Source of the DNA: Lasiosphaeris hirsuta
Lineage: Eukaryota > Ascomycota > Sordariomycetes > Sordariales > Lasiosphaeriaceae
Reading direction: 5' to 3'
DNA: 64,000 nucleotides
NCBI GenBank assembly: GCA_030549175.1
Contig: JAUKUA010000005.1
Coordinates: 3,844,001 to 3,908,000, forward strand
Part shown: positions 11,815-22,669 of the stretch, in pieces
How positions within the stretch are numbered: the stretch's first letter is position 1
How the letters are laid out: every line of letters begins with the position of its first letter
Position numbers and translations under genes: made by a program
Notes under the pieces: model-generated
What the model was told of the DNA's origin: nothing
Seen by the model: the letters and a program-made list of their open reading frames with translations, nothing else
Database searches by the model: none

Positions 11815-13941
11815 ATGGCCACCCATTACCTCACGGTTCCCGGTTCATCTTCGACACACAAACCCGGGGACAGGCTTCAAGAACAAGCAGCTCCCTGCCC
11901 GAGTCAACCGCCCTTCGGGCGTAGATGGGGTCGCATATTCTCGTTGTCTTCCTCTCTTTCTCAACAGCCCGAGCTCGTTCCACTGCGTCCACGCCAGGAG
12001 CTGGCAGAGGCGACGATAAGACCCTTCGAGCTGCCACTATTGACGCAAATAGTCACCAATACATACCCGCCCGACCAGCGTCTCTCGGAGCCGAGTGGGG
12101 AGGAAATTGTCGATTTGTACGATGACCGCGAGGAACCGCGCGAGAAACCGTGGCATGACGAGGCGGCTAGCCCCGGCACTTGCACCCACTCTGACCCCCC
12201 TCGCAAAATTGTTGGATCGGAAGTGGATAAATCTCAAGCCCTGTTCTCATCTGTTCAAAGTATCCTCACAACTCGAGGTATCTTGTTCCTGAAGATACTC
12301 CAACACCAACTAGGGTCGGCTAGGGATTCCCAACCATCCAACACACCAAGCGGCTTTGACCAAAGGCTCACACTGGGCGAAGCTATCAAGTTTGCCGATG
12401 CCCTCGACGCCCATCCCGAGCTCTTATCGTGCGAATCAACGTGGCTCAAGGTATGTGACATGTGTCATATCCCAAGGTTCCAAGGACTCGGGCCTCCTCC
12501 TTTTATTGACGAAGCAGGACTGCCACCCTTTCTACGGTCCTTGCATCAATCCCGAGACGTTTTCGACGAGTTCCATTCCTCTTCGCTTAGCCCTGCGCCA
12601 TGTTGCTCGCAGACAATCTGTGACAGCTGCTACGTACAGGCAGTTGCCGAGAGCTTCGCGAGAGATTATTGGCACGACCTTGACTCCCAGTGCTGGCTCA
12701 GGTGTCCCTCCCGAACTTGTCCATCACGGCTGCCTATACGGTACAATGTCGAGCTCGCCGGCATGCTCCGCTCGCTGGGGGACCCTCAGGCCATCGACCA
12801 CGGCGTGCAATACGAAAGAGCTAGCCGATACAGAGCTGCCCTCGGGGCACTGGAACCCCGCCCAACCGCAGCGGCGCTACAACGCGCCGCCGAATTGCAC
12901 GCACATCTACATCTCCACGGCCGCATGAAGAATTCTCTCGACCCCCACCAGCCCCTCGACGTAAAAATCGACGTGTTGCCAGTCGACTCCGCTGACGGAT
13001 CCGAGGTCCTTCAGGTTCCAATCTTTGTAGACCTGATCGTTCCGAGCCAGTCGTCCTCAAACGGCCGCGATTGCATCGTCTGTGCGGAGACCCTCCCCGA
13101 CATCACTGACGGGACACCTGAAGAAGAAGCTCGCTGGGCTGCAACCATCTCGGACTTCCCGGGCGACTGGACCCATCTCGTCCGCCCCTTCATGCCACCC
13201 TCGTCCCTTCCCGCCTGCAGCGCAGAACACGACCTGGACATTTGCCGTGCTTGCCTCTCCCGCCACCTCGAAGCCCAGCTCGAGTCCCGTGGCCGCGCCG
13301 TCTCGGAATCCCTCACCTGCCCGTCGCTGGGTTGCGGCCACCTGTACACGCACTCGGAGCTGCGCATCGTCGCGTCGCCCGAAACATTCGCACGCTACGA
13401 CAAGCTCCGCCTGCTCTCCCACCTAGCCACGCTGCCGGACTTCCGCTGGTGTCTCCGGGAGGGCTGCGGCTCCGGCCAGGTGTACGCCTTCCCGGCCTCT
13501 CGGCTACCTAGCTTCCCCGCCGACATGCAGCTTCGACAGCGCAACCGCGTGCTGTGCGAAGCGTGCGGCTTCGCCATGTGCTTTGCCCACCAAACGCCAT
13601 GGCACGAGGGTCTCGACTGCGTTGAGTACGACGCTGAGCGGGGCGACCCCCAGCTCGCGGCCACGCGTGCGTGGATATGCGACAACACCAAGGGCTGTCC
13701 CGGGTGCGAGGCGCCCGTCGAGAAGGGGCCCGGCTGCTTCCACATGACGTGTCATGTGTGCCATTTTGAGTTTTGCTGGGAGTGTCTTGCCGACTGGGCT
13801 CAAATTGTCAACGTGCACCCTATCACGTACGTCAGGAAGTATCGGAGGGACAGGCACGCGGTGGGGTGTTATTTCCGGTCCGAGAATGCACCCGAGGCGA
13901 CCATGGTTGCGGGGCATACCGTGCAAGAGGCGTTGTGGTGA
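11815..13941 (+). CDS. RBR-type (RING-IBR-RING2) E3 ubiquitin ligase-like protein
   Basis: Single-exon frame of 708 residues. The C-terminal half has the RBR order: RING1 from about residue 419 (DCIVCAETLPD) through CRACL and CPSLGCGH; an IBR-like stretch (WCLREGCGSGQVY, LCEACGFAMC); and RING2 from about 620 (CPGCEAPVEKGPGC, CHVCHFEFCWECL). RBR enzymes take ubiquitin from an E2 onto a RING2 Cys; the equivalent here is Cys641 in GPGCFHM. The N-terminal half carries a second Cys-rich patch (about 215-310: VCDMCHIPRF, CCSQTICDSCY, LRCPSRTCPSR) that looks like a degenerate RING/IBR. The first 100 residues are low-complexity, so a later start is possible. Substrate unknown; no RIP marks. Confidence 0.85.
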   Translation: MATHYLTVPGSSSTHKPGDRLQEQAAPCPSQPPFGRRWGRIFSLSSSLSQQPELVPLRPRQELAEATIRPFELPLLTQIVTNTYPPDQRLSEPSGEEIVDLYDDREEPREKPWHDEAASPGTCTHSDPPRKIVGSEVDKSQALFSSVQSILTTRGILFLKILQHQLGSARDSQPSNTPSGFDQRLTLGEAIKFADALDAHPELLSCESTWLKVCDMCHIPRFQGLGPPPFIDEAGLPPFLRSLHQSRDVFDEFHSSSLSPAPCCSQTICDSCYVQAVAESFARDYWHDLDSQCWLRCPSRTCPSRLPIRYNVELAGMLRSLGDPQAIDHGVQYERASRYRAALGALEPRPTAAALQRAAELHAHLHLHGRMKNSLDPHQPLDVKIDVLPVDSADGSEVLQVPIFVDLIVPSQSSSNGRDCIVCAETLPDITDGTPEEEARWAATISDFPGDWTHLVRPFMPPSSLPACSAEHDLDICRACLSRHLEAQLESRGRAVSESLTCPSLGCGHLYTHSELRIVASPETFARYDKLRLLSHLATLPDFRWCLREGCGSGQVYAFPASRLPSFPADMQLRQRNRVLCEACGFAMCFAHQTPWHEGLDCVEYDAERGDPQLAATRAWICDNTKGCPGCEAPVEKGPGCFHMTCHVCHFEFCWECLADWAQIVNVHPITYVRKYRRDRHAVGCYFRSENAPEATMVAGHTVQEALW

Positions 13942-14785
13942 TCTTGGAGTTGCAGGCCTTGCGCGGCGTCAATCCAAGCTCGGTTTCTGCCATGGTGTGA
14001 AGGTACGAAACCCAGAAATCTGGAAAATCTACACCTCGCTCTAGCCGCCCATTTCTGCTGAATGACCGCGATATTCGACGGATCCTGCGTTATATAGACA
14101 TTAGCCTACAACTGCGTAGGGATGCTCCCCTCAGGGCTCATAATTACTTGGGAGCTCAAGCGCGGGGGGTCATTCTCTATTAGAAGACACATGGATGATA
14201 AGAGTGAGCGATGTACTTGTTGCAAAACGCCTGAAATTTACCAGATTCCACCTACGGAAACCCCTTTCTTAGTGGAAGGAAGTGAACAACTGTGTCGGAT
14301 GAGTCCACAGTTGCGCGTAGCCAAGGCGAGTGTCAGGGCTGGGTTCTCTGCCATGAATTTACATCTACCCTTTTAAAGCGCCTTATATTAATATCACTAG
14401 AGTAAGTGACTTTTATCTGAGAATGCCTAAGGAAGAAGTTAAGCCCTTATACAGTCGCAAATGTTTTATCAGGGCGCCTTCAGCTATAGTATATATACCC
14501 CTCTGGTCCCAATAATGGGAGACCCTAAAACGAAGTAGAAAGGCGTTGCCGACCAGGTTATGCTTGAGAAATTTCAAGTACTCCTTCCTATAATCTACTC
14601 TGTCTCCGTAAGCACAGGCAGGTTACGGTCGCGAGGATAGCGAAGTGTGTGTATCGCGTTGGGGATCATGAGCAGATGGGAAGGATTCAGATGCGTGAGG
14701 GAGAGGTGCTCAAGTTGGCGAGTTTGGCTGACTCGCAGTTCTCGAACAAATCCTAAAGGCAGACAAAACGACATCTGATCTAGCG
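13942..14785. other. TA-rich intergenic region
   Basis: No supported gene. About 14350-14600 is TA-rich and stop-dense, like other RIP-affected stretches of the window. The first 100 bp will include the 3' end of the RBR transcript. Confidence 0.5.
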
Positions 14786-15914
14786 GTGCATATTTTCTCA
14801 TGGTTTCTCATCATGAAAGAGCCCCTGAGTTCAGAAGGACTTGCCAGCGCCGTGCCTACTTCCACTGCTCCAGGGGATCCCCATGAGATATCACACCTAT
14901 GCTCCAATCTCGTCACTTTCGGCACGAAATGTAACGCCATATGCGGTTTACCCAAGGAATTTGCGGAAGCATGCGAGAAAGGCGACGTGTTGACTGTCTC
15001 GGTGATTTTGGGGTCCCCATACCTGGGTTACCTCACGACAAACGACAGACTTGGCGATGGCTTCTTGACAGCACGAAACTGAACCGATTCGAGCTGGCCG
15101 AGCTCCTCCTCAGCCATCCCCGCTTGGAATTACGCCTCCTCGATAGATCGTAAGTCGTTGGTGCCATGACAACGTATGTAACAAAAGAGGGGGAAAAGAA
15201 GCTCCCGTCAATACCAGAAGAGACAGCTTTACTGGTAAATATAGATAGCACCTCGCCGAGAAATCTTGCAGGGCCATCACCACCAGGGAAGGGGAGTGAT
15301 GCTCCTGCGGCAAGGAGGCGAGAGACGATAGGGGCTGCTTCAGTCTCGCGTAGGGCGGCGTGGTGGATGGGGAAGCGGTGCCTGGTTCCACCTGCGTCAG
15401 GCGGAGGATATCGTAGTGGGGGTGGCCACCTAGGAGGTCGACGTGTTGGATGTGTCCACCTGAACGAAGGAGACAGGGGGGCGTCGTGGAAGAATGAACT
15501 TGTCGCCGCCGTCATCCTTGTTAGGGGTATCCTCGTCTTCACCGTGGTCAGATGTTCCGTAGCCCTGACGAGGATGATACCTCTGATGAAAAACGTCCAT
15601 GGGCGGTGGCAGTCCACTGCTGGCGGCCTTGACTATTTAGATGCGCGATGCCTTTTCTCAGGAAATTGCACGTGGATGAAAATCAAGCGCAGATGGGGCG
15701 GACGGACAAACCTCGACGGCATCGACATCCACCACTTACACCCCGTGCTGAGTACAGCACTTCATCGCGCCTATGCCAAGAACGATATCGAATCCGCTAC
15801 CCAGCTCCTCGCTAACGTCGACACCCTCAACGCCAAAGCCGAAACCCCTCTCACTTTTTCAGCGCGCGCCTCCGTGTACATGCCACCACCCACGGTATGG
15901 GACACCGAAAGATA
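14786..15914 (+). pseudogene. Ankyrin-repeat gene relic
   Basis: Three pieces look like ankyrin repeats: EFAEACEKGDVLTVSVILG (about 14955-15012), LNRFELAELLLSHPRLE (about 15080-15130) and STALHRAYAKNDIESATQLL (about 15750-15811). The first two are in different frames, so at least one frameshift separates them. A good donor (GTAAGTCG) follows the second piece at about 15150, but the 550 bp before the third piece exceed a normal fungal intron and contain no coding look. The N-terminus at 14786 is open but nondescript. Ankyrin proteins of this kind often belong to fungal NLR or HET systems, and a HET gene follows on the other strand. Confidence 0.45.
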
Positions 15915-15959
15915 GCCATCTCTTTCTTAAAGCAAAGTAATTCAACCGAGAAATACCAT

Positions 15960-18016
15960 TCAGATCAGAATGGCCGTCCTGTCTTCGAAACCTTCAAATG
16001 TTGCCCTACACCTGTCATGACCCTCGCCAAATTCCGCTCCTCTGCAACACTGAAAGGAGCCTAGGCGACGACGGGCGTCCCGCTGTCCCGCCTCCTCGAG
16101 AAGCAGACCTACATAGCCTGGCGATACGCTCTCCTCTTCGCCTTGGTCCTCGAAGAATTCCGCCAATAGAAGGAGCGACAAAACCCTCCCAGGTCCAACC
16201 CCATCTTCGGCGTCCAGCGTCACGACCACGGTATGTCTTCCCACTCGAATTTCCGCGCCATCCGAGCACCAGTCCAAGTGGACCGAAGAGCCCAGCGCCT
16301 TCATAGCCCCTCTAACAGTAAGAGACCCCGAAGCGACGGAATCAAATTCTCCGCCAGCGTAGGCCGGCGTGACCACAGCACTCAGGACTTCACACCTCGT
16401 GGCTCTAAGATGGTTCTGATCGCTAGGATGCGGTGCTAAATACGCGACTGGCGAGTCGATAGAGGCCCACGACCAGGAAGGGGCCCTGTACTCGGCCGGC
16501 GGCGGAATGCGAGGGCTGTCACCGTGCATGGCGGGAACCCAACAAAGTCCCAGCGGAAGATCCTCCTCCCACAAGCCCGCCAGGTACTTCTTGCCAGTCT
16601 CTCGGTGGTAGACCCGGGCGATAGCCGACAGTGCTCGCAACTTATCAGACCCGAATGTCAATCGTCGCATAGAATAGCCCTCGACGATATCCGACCACGG
16701 CGTGGCCGAGAGCGAATAAGGAGGCTCGGGGACGCCGCTGGAGTTTCGCAAGAGAGTCGTCGGCTCGAGGAGGCCGTAGGAATCAGCAAGCGTTCTACAG
16801 CTCCACTCCAGCAAGGTGCTCCGGTAACTCAGGACGCGGGGAGACAGGGCATGTTCCTGGAATGTCCACGCACGCCAGCCGATGGGTTCGCTTTCCCAAA
16901 GCCTCTTCTCGTAGGCAAACGCCGCGACACGCCCTCCCGACTCTGTCACCGCCTGGAGGCGTACGGGTGGGCACTGCCGATACCAGTGCCCACGCGGAAA
17001 GAGGAATCCATCGTCGGCTTTTGTCGACGATGCGGCGCTGATGGTGGCGGTAGCGTACTGGTAAATCTCGGGCATCCGAGAGAGCTCGCTTCGCAGATCT
17101 GCCGGGTCATCTTGCACAATACAGAGGGCATCGATCCACAGGTACGGGACTCCCAGTGCTCGGCAGACCCGCACAGCATCCCCGAGGGCCTGGGGAAGGC
17201 GGTCGAACGCGATGCCGTTGTAGTGTTTGTGCAGCGATGCTTTGGTGGTCTTGACGGGCTGATCGCCGCCCCATACATAGCTCAGTGCGCACCATTGATT
17301 CTTGCCAAGATCAAAAGACTCGCGGAGCCTCACAACCTGTTCGTTGACTTGAAGGACCCGCGTGGGCATGAATGGGGATGGCGGCGGGCGGCAGAGCGGA
17401 TGGGACGAGGCGCATGTTGAAACCCAACTCCGAGATAGCTCAAATGCCGCTGGGGAGGCGGGATCGCAATCTAGCGAAGCGGCCGGATCGTCTAGAGAGT
17501 TCCGCATTGTCAGTCGTAGTAGAGCCAGGGCAAGGATTGGAGTCATGGATGTAGAGATATGCAGTTACCTGAATGGATGGAAACCTTCAGCATGTTCACC
17601 AAAGCCATGCCACCGAGCCTGTGGCTGAGCTTGAGCCCTCTGTCGGTAAGCGAGCCGTAGACTGTCCCGGAGCCATCAACATCCAGCATGGCAGGGGATA
17701 GCTCGGGGTCATCCATCAGCTCGCTAAGAAGGTATCCGAGAAGTGGGCAGTTTGCATCCCGCGCCCGCAGTGCATCTGCGAGGTTGTCGGCCAAGACAAC
17801 GTTGCTAGCGCTTGAAAGCTGGTCTGCAAAGAGGTGCTCTCCATCTCCCTTGGCGCCGACATCGGCTTGGTCAAATACGATCCAACTACAGTATTGGCAG
17901 CTATGAAGCTCGTACGTGTGGTTGTAACCCAGTTCCCGGGCTTTGCGTTCGGCGTGCCGCTCCATGGAGGATTTTGGGCACTGTACCAGGGCGGGAATGT
18001 GGTTCGGACAGCTCAC
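15960..18016 (-). CDS. HET-domain protein (heterokaryon incompatibility type)
   Basis: Two exons, 17569-18016 and 15960-17491, with a 77-nt intron (GTAACT...CTCTAG), give 659 residues. The HET domain begins at about residue 230: CALSYVWGG, then RVCRALGVPYLWIDALCIVQD and the ATATISAASS segment, followed by GWRAWTFQEHALSPR. HET domains trigger death after fusion with non-self cells and occur in fungal immune-like receptors; they are thought to act as the effector part. The N-terminal 190 residues contain a CQYCSW element and a long helical stretch, common in HET proteins with an N-terminal extension; the C-terminal region is of unknown role. A second in-frame ATG (MERHAERKARE) could be the start. 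No stops or RIP marks. Confidence 0.88.
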
Positions 18017-18541
18017 TATATTATACTGGGCACCCTTGGCAAGAATGAGGAAACCCTACAGAATTGTGTCAAATATCACGTGTGTCAACCACAAAGGCAC
18101 AATCGGGAGTGTTACGTGTGTGTTCAAGTGCTCCCTGACTGGCGCCAAGGCGCCAAGGCATCTTGGCCCGCGCTCACGCCCGCGCGCAGACCGCGCGCCG
18201 CAACCTACGATAACAATCCATGGAGCGCCCAAGGTGACGAGGGATCACGTGCCCATGAGAATGGGTAACCGCCGTTAATAGACACATTGAAACTACTGTT
18301 GGTTTCTAGAGCGTAACTCTAATGTACCCGAGCTAAATTTTAGTTCTGTTGGCAGGCTACCTATCCAGTGGAGACCCTTACCTCGGCATTTGCAAACAGA
18401 CTGCGAACACTTATTGCTATCTTTCTTTTTTTTTTTTTTTTTTCTGTTTTTTTTTTCTTCAAATGACGCCATCGGTCCAAGTCCAAAGAAAAGAAGAAAA
18501 CGACCATCAATCTGCTCCGGGAGCGGTTATCTCGAGCCTTC
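18017..18541. other. Intergenic with poly-T tracts
   Basis: Between the HET 5' end and the P450 stop codon. It holds two T-tracts (18424-18442 and 18447-18456) and a CGCGCGC-rich stretch near 18178. No gene seen. Confidence 0.6.
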
Positions 18542-20449
18542 CTATCCCCTTCTCGATACCATCTTGGCATACACGCCCTTGCTGTCCAAATCCGCATACG
18601 CCACGAAAAAGTCACGTTTACACACAACGTCGGCAATTGTGGTCCTGTACATTTCCCAATCGAACCGTCGAATCAGCGTTGAGGCCGCGAGATACATCTC
18701 GGCGTGTGCAAGGCTAGGGCAGGTAATAAGTTAGCTGGCTGTTATAAGTAGGTTGAGAATCGAAGTGTGTGGATAAAGCACCTACTTGATCCCGAGACAC
18801 TGTCTTGAGCCTTTTCCAAACGCAACAAAGTACTTATCCAGACTGTTTCCAAGCTTTCCTCTCTCGAGCCAGCGCTCAGGCCAGAACTTGTGTGGCTCGG
18901 GGAAGATGTCCGGGTGCATGAGGATGAAGTAGGTTGTTTGGGATACTGGTGTCTACGACATGTTGTCAGCCTGCAGAACAGGAGCACAGTTGATTAAGCT
19001 CTTGTAAAGGGGGAGGGAGCAATACCCCGGCCGGAATGACGTAGTCTCGGTACTTGATATCCTCATGAGCGATCCGAGGCAAACGAGTCGTGACACCGTA
19101 CGAGAGTCGAATGGCTTCGCGGATAACGGCCCCCTAATTTCAATCAGACCGGTAAGTAATCAGCAACAAAAAGTGCGCGTGAGTGACGCGGCGGTAAAAA
19201 AGGAGAAGCTTACCAGATACGGGAGTGTTTGCAACTCGGTCCACGTCGGAATCGAAGAAGGGTCGGGAATGGCGGCGTCGAGCTCTGCTCGGAGCTTCTC
19301 AAGAGTTTCCGGCTCGTGCTTGAGATAGAAAAACAGTCTCGTGAGCGCTTGCGCCGTCGTCTCGGAACCAGCCCCCGTCAAAATTTCCCCCTCGTCACAC
19401 AGTCGTTCCAACGTCTTCTCCTCGGGCGGCAAGGCACTCTCGAGCAGCTCGTGGAAGATGGTGGTGCGCGACTTGGCCTCGACCTTGTCGGTCCCCGCCA
19501 GGATGGGCTTGACCTGTTCTCGAACCAGCCCCTGCCACTCCAGGAGATGGGCGACGACGGGGTTGATGGCGGCCACGACCGGGTGTGGCAAGCGTTTCAT
19601 CAGGGGCAGCATCCAGGGGAACTGGCGACCCAAGGCACCGCCCTCGAAGGCGCCCATGATGGTCTCTTTCCACAGGAGTTGGAAGTCGGGCGCGTCGAGG
19701 TAGCAGCGGTCCCTGGCGAAGGCGTAGTCGCAGATGATATCCATCGTCAGAGCCATAAAGGCCGCATCTAGACGGAACGGCTCTTGGGTTTTGGTCAACG
19801 CATCGAACCGCGCCGACAGCTTTTCGATCTTGGACTTGAGCAGCGGTTCGAGGCGGGCGACGGACCGGACCGAGAAGAAGGGATTGAGAGCACCGCGGCG
19901 GAGACGATGCAAGTCGTGAGGGACCGTCGAGAAGCCGCTCCCGTCCGCCCCGGCGAGGTTGGTCCACCATCGATACTTGTCGAGCTTTCTGTTAGAGGCG
20001 TAGAGTTCCGAGTAGAAATCGGCGTCCAGGATGTGGAGTTCATACGGGTTGATCCTCACGATGGGGCCTATTTTTCCCCCCCTCAAGACACGACGTCAGC
20101 TCCGGTTTGCCATCACAAGTTGTTACGACCGAAGACGATTACCATATTGCTCATGCATCTCTTGGATCTTCCAGATGAAGGTCCCGCGACGCACTACGTC
20201 CCAGTAGAATTCGTTCCATAACGTCAGCCAAGCCAGCTTCGGCCCCGGGAAATTGGAGAGAGGGCTGAACCAGACCCGCCTCACGCCACCAACAACTGCC
20301 CAGACCAGGGCTGCAACCCCAGTCCACAACAGGGCTTGGCCTAGCCACGGGGATGAGAGGGCAGCTCGCACAATGCTAGAATCCATCACGGCGGGGTTGG
20401 CGGCGATGGCAATATCCGGGCTGGGAAGTGAAAGTTCATGAAGAAGCAA
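18542..20449 (-). CDS. Cytochrome P450 monooxygenase (fungal E-class)
   Basis: Haem monooxygenase anchored in the ER membrane. Five exons: 20143-20449, 19214-20067, 19026-19133, 18786-18952 and 18542-18713; 1608 nt, 535 residues. A membrane anchor lies near residues 35-55 (ALLWTGVAALVWAVVGG), followed by a Pro-containing hinge (FPGPKLAW). Key motifs: I-helix AGSETTAQ, K-helix ExxR as EAIR, the PERW region, and the haem loop FGKGSRQCLG with the ligand Cys. Every junction was checked by the protein match. M22 (MDSSIV) is an alternative start. The sequence type resembles fungal secondary-metabolism P450s; the substrate is unknown. It diverges from a LaeA-like methyltransferase gene, and the two may be co-regulated. 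Confidence 0.94.
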
Positions 20450-20721
20450 AAGTCAGGGTTTCCCATTTCGAAGCTGACCCCGCCTTCCATCGGTGCTGGG
20501 GACGAGATAAGGTATGGGAGGTACATATGTAGTGAGTGAGTGCAGAGTGAGGCCTTTGCAGCAAAATCCAACGATGGCCCGGGGTTTTCGCAGGGGGCCC
20601 CTCGGGGGGATCAGCGCTTGCATCCGGGAGCTTGGATTTGATTGGCGGCCGGCGATCTTGGCCTGCAGGTGCCAAAGTGCTTTGACCCCCGCGAGCCCAG
20701 ACCCCGAGAGACCCAACACAA

Positions 20722-20776
20722 CACCTGGCACCTAGCACCTGGCACCTAGCACCTGGCACCTAGCACCTAGCACCTG
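20722..20776. repeat. 7-bp minisatellite ACCTRGC
   Basis: Eight head-to-tail units alternate mostly between ACCTGGC and ACCTAGC. It lies in the shared P450/methyltransferase promoter. The G/A alternation is a transition pattern. Confidence 0.9.
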
Positions 20777-20823
20777 GGGTTGGGGGAACAGCAGCTCGGT
20801 GGCGGGCTCTGCTCTCTCCTTGT

Positions 20824-20854
20824 TGCATTCCTATTCCCTATTCCCTATTCCCTC
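20824..20854. repeat. Short tandem repeat TATTCCC
   Basis: Four near-perfect 7-bp units (ATTCCCT, first one diverged), about 60 bp before the methyltransferase ATG. As a pyrimidine-rich tract just upstream of a start codon it may lie in the transcribed leader. Confidence 0.7.
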
Positions 20855-20909
20855 GCAACCTGCCTTCGTTCGCTGGTTCCAATCTATCGAGCATCTTGCA
20901 TCAACAAGA

Positions 20910-22267
20910 ATGGGCACACTCAACGACGAGATCGACCCACCGGCCCACCCCGAATACCACCAGCCTTCCATTCCCACCACCACGCCCAACACAGGGGCCC
21001 CGGCTCCAGTTCCATCCTCGCCGACTGTCGAAGCCGATGTGGGTCTTTCATCTCCTTCATTGTCGGCCCGAGGTTTGGATCCAGCTGACGACAAGCAAAT
21101 AACTATAGCCCAACGATGGCGACCAGGACGACGATGCGACCTCGGATTATGAGAGCGACGTGTCCGACACGACGAGCCTAAACTCGTCGCTCTTCCACTA
21201 CCAGTACGAAAACGGGCGCACGTACCATGCCCACCGTGCTGGGCAGTACCTGCTCCCCAACGACGAGCTCGAGCAGGAGCGCCTAGACATTACGCACCAC
21301 CTGTTCTCGCTGACGCTAAACGGCGCCCTGTGTGTAAGCAAACTAGATGCCCCAAAGCGCATCCTCGACCTCGGCACCGGCACGGGAATTTGGGTAAGTC
21401 TCCCTTGGCGGGACCCTAGGTGGGGGCATGCATGCCCAACTGACCTGACCAAACAGGCAATCGACGTGGGCGACCTGTACCCGGCGGCCGAGGTGATCGG
21501 GACGGATCTCAGCCCTATCCAGTCGCGTTGGTTCGTCCCGCACCCAACCCCCCACCCCTTCAGGGTACCTAACCCGAGAAGGGATACTTACCCGCCAGCT
21601 CACAGGGTCCCTTCCAACGTCCGCTTCGAGATAGACGATGCAACGCTAGAATGGACCTTCCCTAGGGCGCACTTCGACTTTATCCACGCGCGCACCCTCG
21701 GCGGCGCCATCGCCGACTGGCCCGCCTTATTACGGCGATGCCACAAACACCTCGTCCCCGGCGGCCAGCTCGAAGTTAGCGAAGGCCGTACCGACTTCTG
21801 GTGTGATGACGGGTCGCTTCCCGCCGACAGCGCAACGAGCAAATGGCTCACCGAGTTCCGCCGGCTGGCCCGGCCGTTGGGGTTCGATATCTCGCCGAAG
21901 CTGCCGGGCATGCTGAAGGAAGCTGGGTTTACGGATGTCGAGTTTCGGCAGCGAGTTGTTCCTTGTGGGACCTGGCCCAAAGACCCAGCGCTCAAGGAAA
22001 TCGGCCGATGGTTTCAGATTCAGTTCCTCGAGATGGCGCTCGAGTCCTATAGCCTCGCTCTCTTCACGCGCGAAGGAGGGTGGACGTCTGAGGAGACGCA
22101 GGTGCTGTTTGCGAAAGTGAGGTATGCTATTGTTCGACTTTCTCCGGGGGACTTGGTTTCGCCGAGAGTTGACTAACGTCGTGGGTCTTGAATTCAGGAA
22201 AGAGCTGAGATCAAACATGTTTCATATATATACTTACACGGCATTTGTTACCGGAAAGAAAAACTAG
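20910..22267 (+). CDS. SAM-dependent methyltransferase (LaeA/TdiE-like)
   Basis: Class I methyltransferase, five exons: 20910-21038, 21109-21393, 21457-21530, 21606-22121 and 22198-22267; 1074 nt, 357 residues. After an acidic, Ser/Thr/Pro-rich N-terminus comes the conserved YQYENGRTYH and YLLPNDELEQERLD block, then the SAM-binding motif ILDLGTGTGIW, the VIGTDLSPIQ acidic loop, FDFIHARTLGG and PGGQLEVSEG, all in family order. Introns are 70, 63, 75 and 76 nt; the first has a CTGAC branch site and the last CTAAC. Relatives include the global regulator LaeA and many secondary-metabolite tailoring enzymes; sequence alone cannot say which role applies. Divergent from the P450 gene. Confidence 0.92.
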
Positions 22268-22669
22268 GGTCTTCATTTACAAGTAATCGGGGGGAAACTG
22301 GCCTCCGGGTCCTCTAGCAGGAAAATAATCGCCAAGAATCTTTGGTCGGAAAAGGGTACCTCAAAAAATGCAAAAAGGGAATCGGGAAGCTCATATGACG
22401 GTGTTCAGTTCTCTCACCCCTTTCCTCACTTGTCCCCACAATAATTGCGCTGTTTAGCCCGGGTACTTTCACCCCCTTTTCGTCACCAGTCTCATATTTC
22501 TCCCCCCAGAGCTTTCTTACCAGTCTTCTTCCCCTGCGTCGATAACCAATAGCCTTGGGAGCTAGCAAGACATCAACATGTGCCGAGGTTGCTAGGTTAG
22601 TGTTCCTCCAGCCGGTGAGGTAGATGTTGCCGCCCGCGGGAGCGGCGGGATAGCCCAGATCGAAGTTGG
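22268..22669. other. Interval with an unexplained minus-strand open frame
   Basis: A 119-codon minus-strand frame (22314-22673) reads TNFDLGYPAAPAGGNIYLTG near its start and is less TA-rich than the adjoining copia relic. It runs out of the relic without a start of its own. It might be host sequence flanking an insertion or non-coding. No family recognised. Confidence 0.3.

Larger units (their letters stand above)
20450..20909. promoter_or_regulatory. Shared divergent promoter region of P450 and methyltransferase
   Basis: The 460 bp between the two start codons is the only upstream sequence for both genes. It contains a 7-bp minisatellite and a CTATTCC run close to the methyltransferase side. 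No TATA box was identified with confidence. Confidence 0.6.

Noticed and set aside
15033..15617. 194-codon minus-strand frame in the ankyrin relic
   Set aside because: Low-complexity, no domain, and no splice partner.
16524..17420. 298-codon plus-strand frame
   Set aside because: Antisense of the HET gene; no domain.
19229..20221. Plus-strand frames of 145-180 codons
   Set aside because: Antisense of the P450 second exon.
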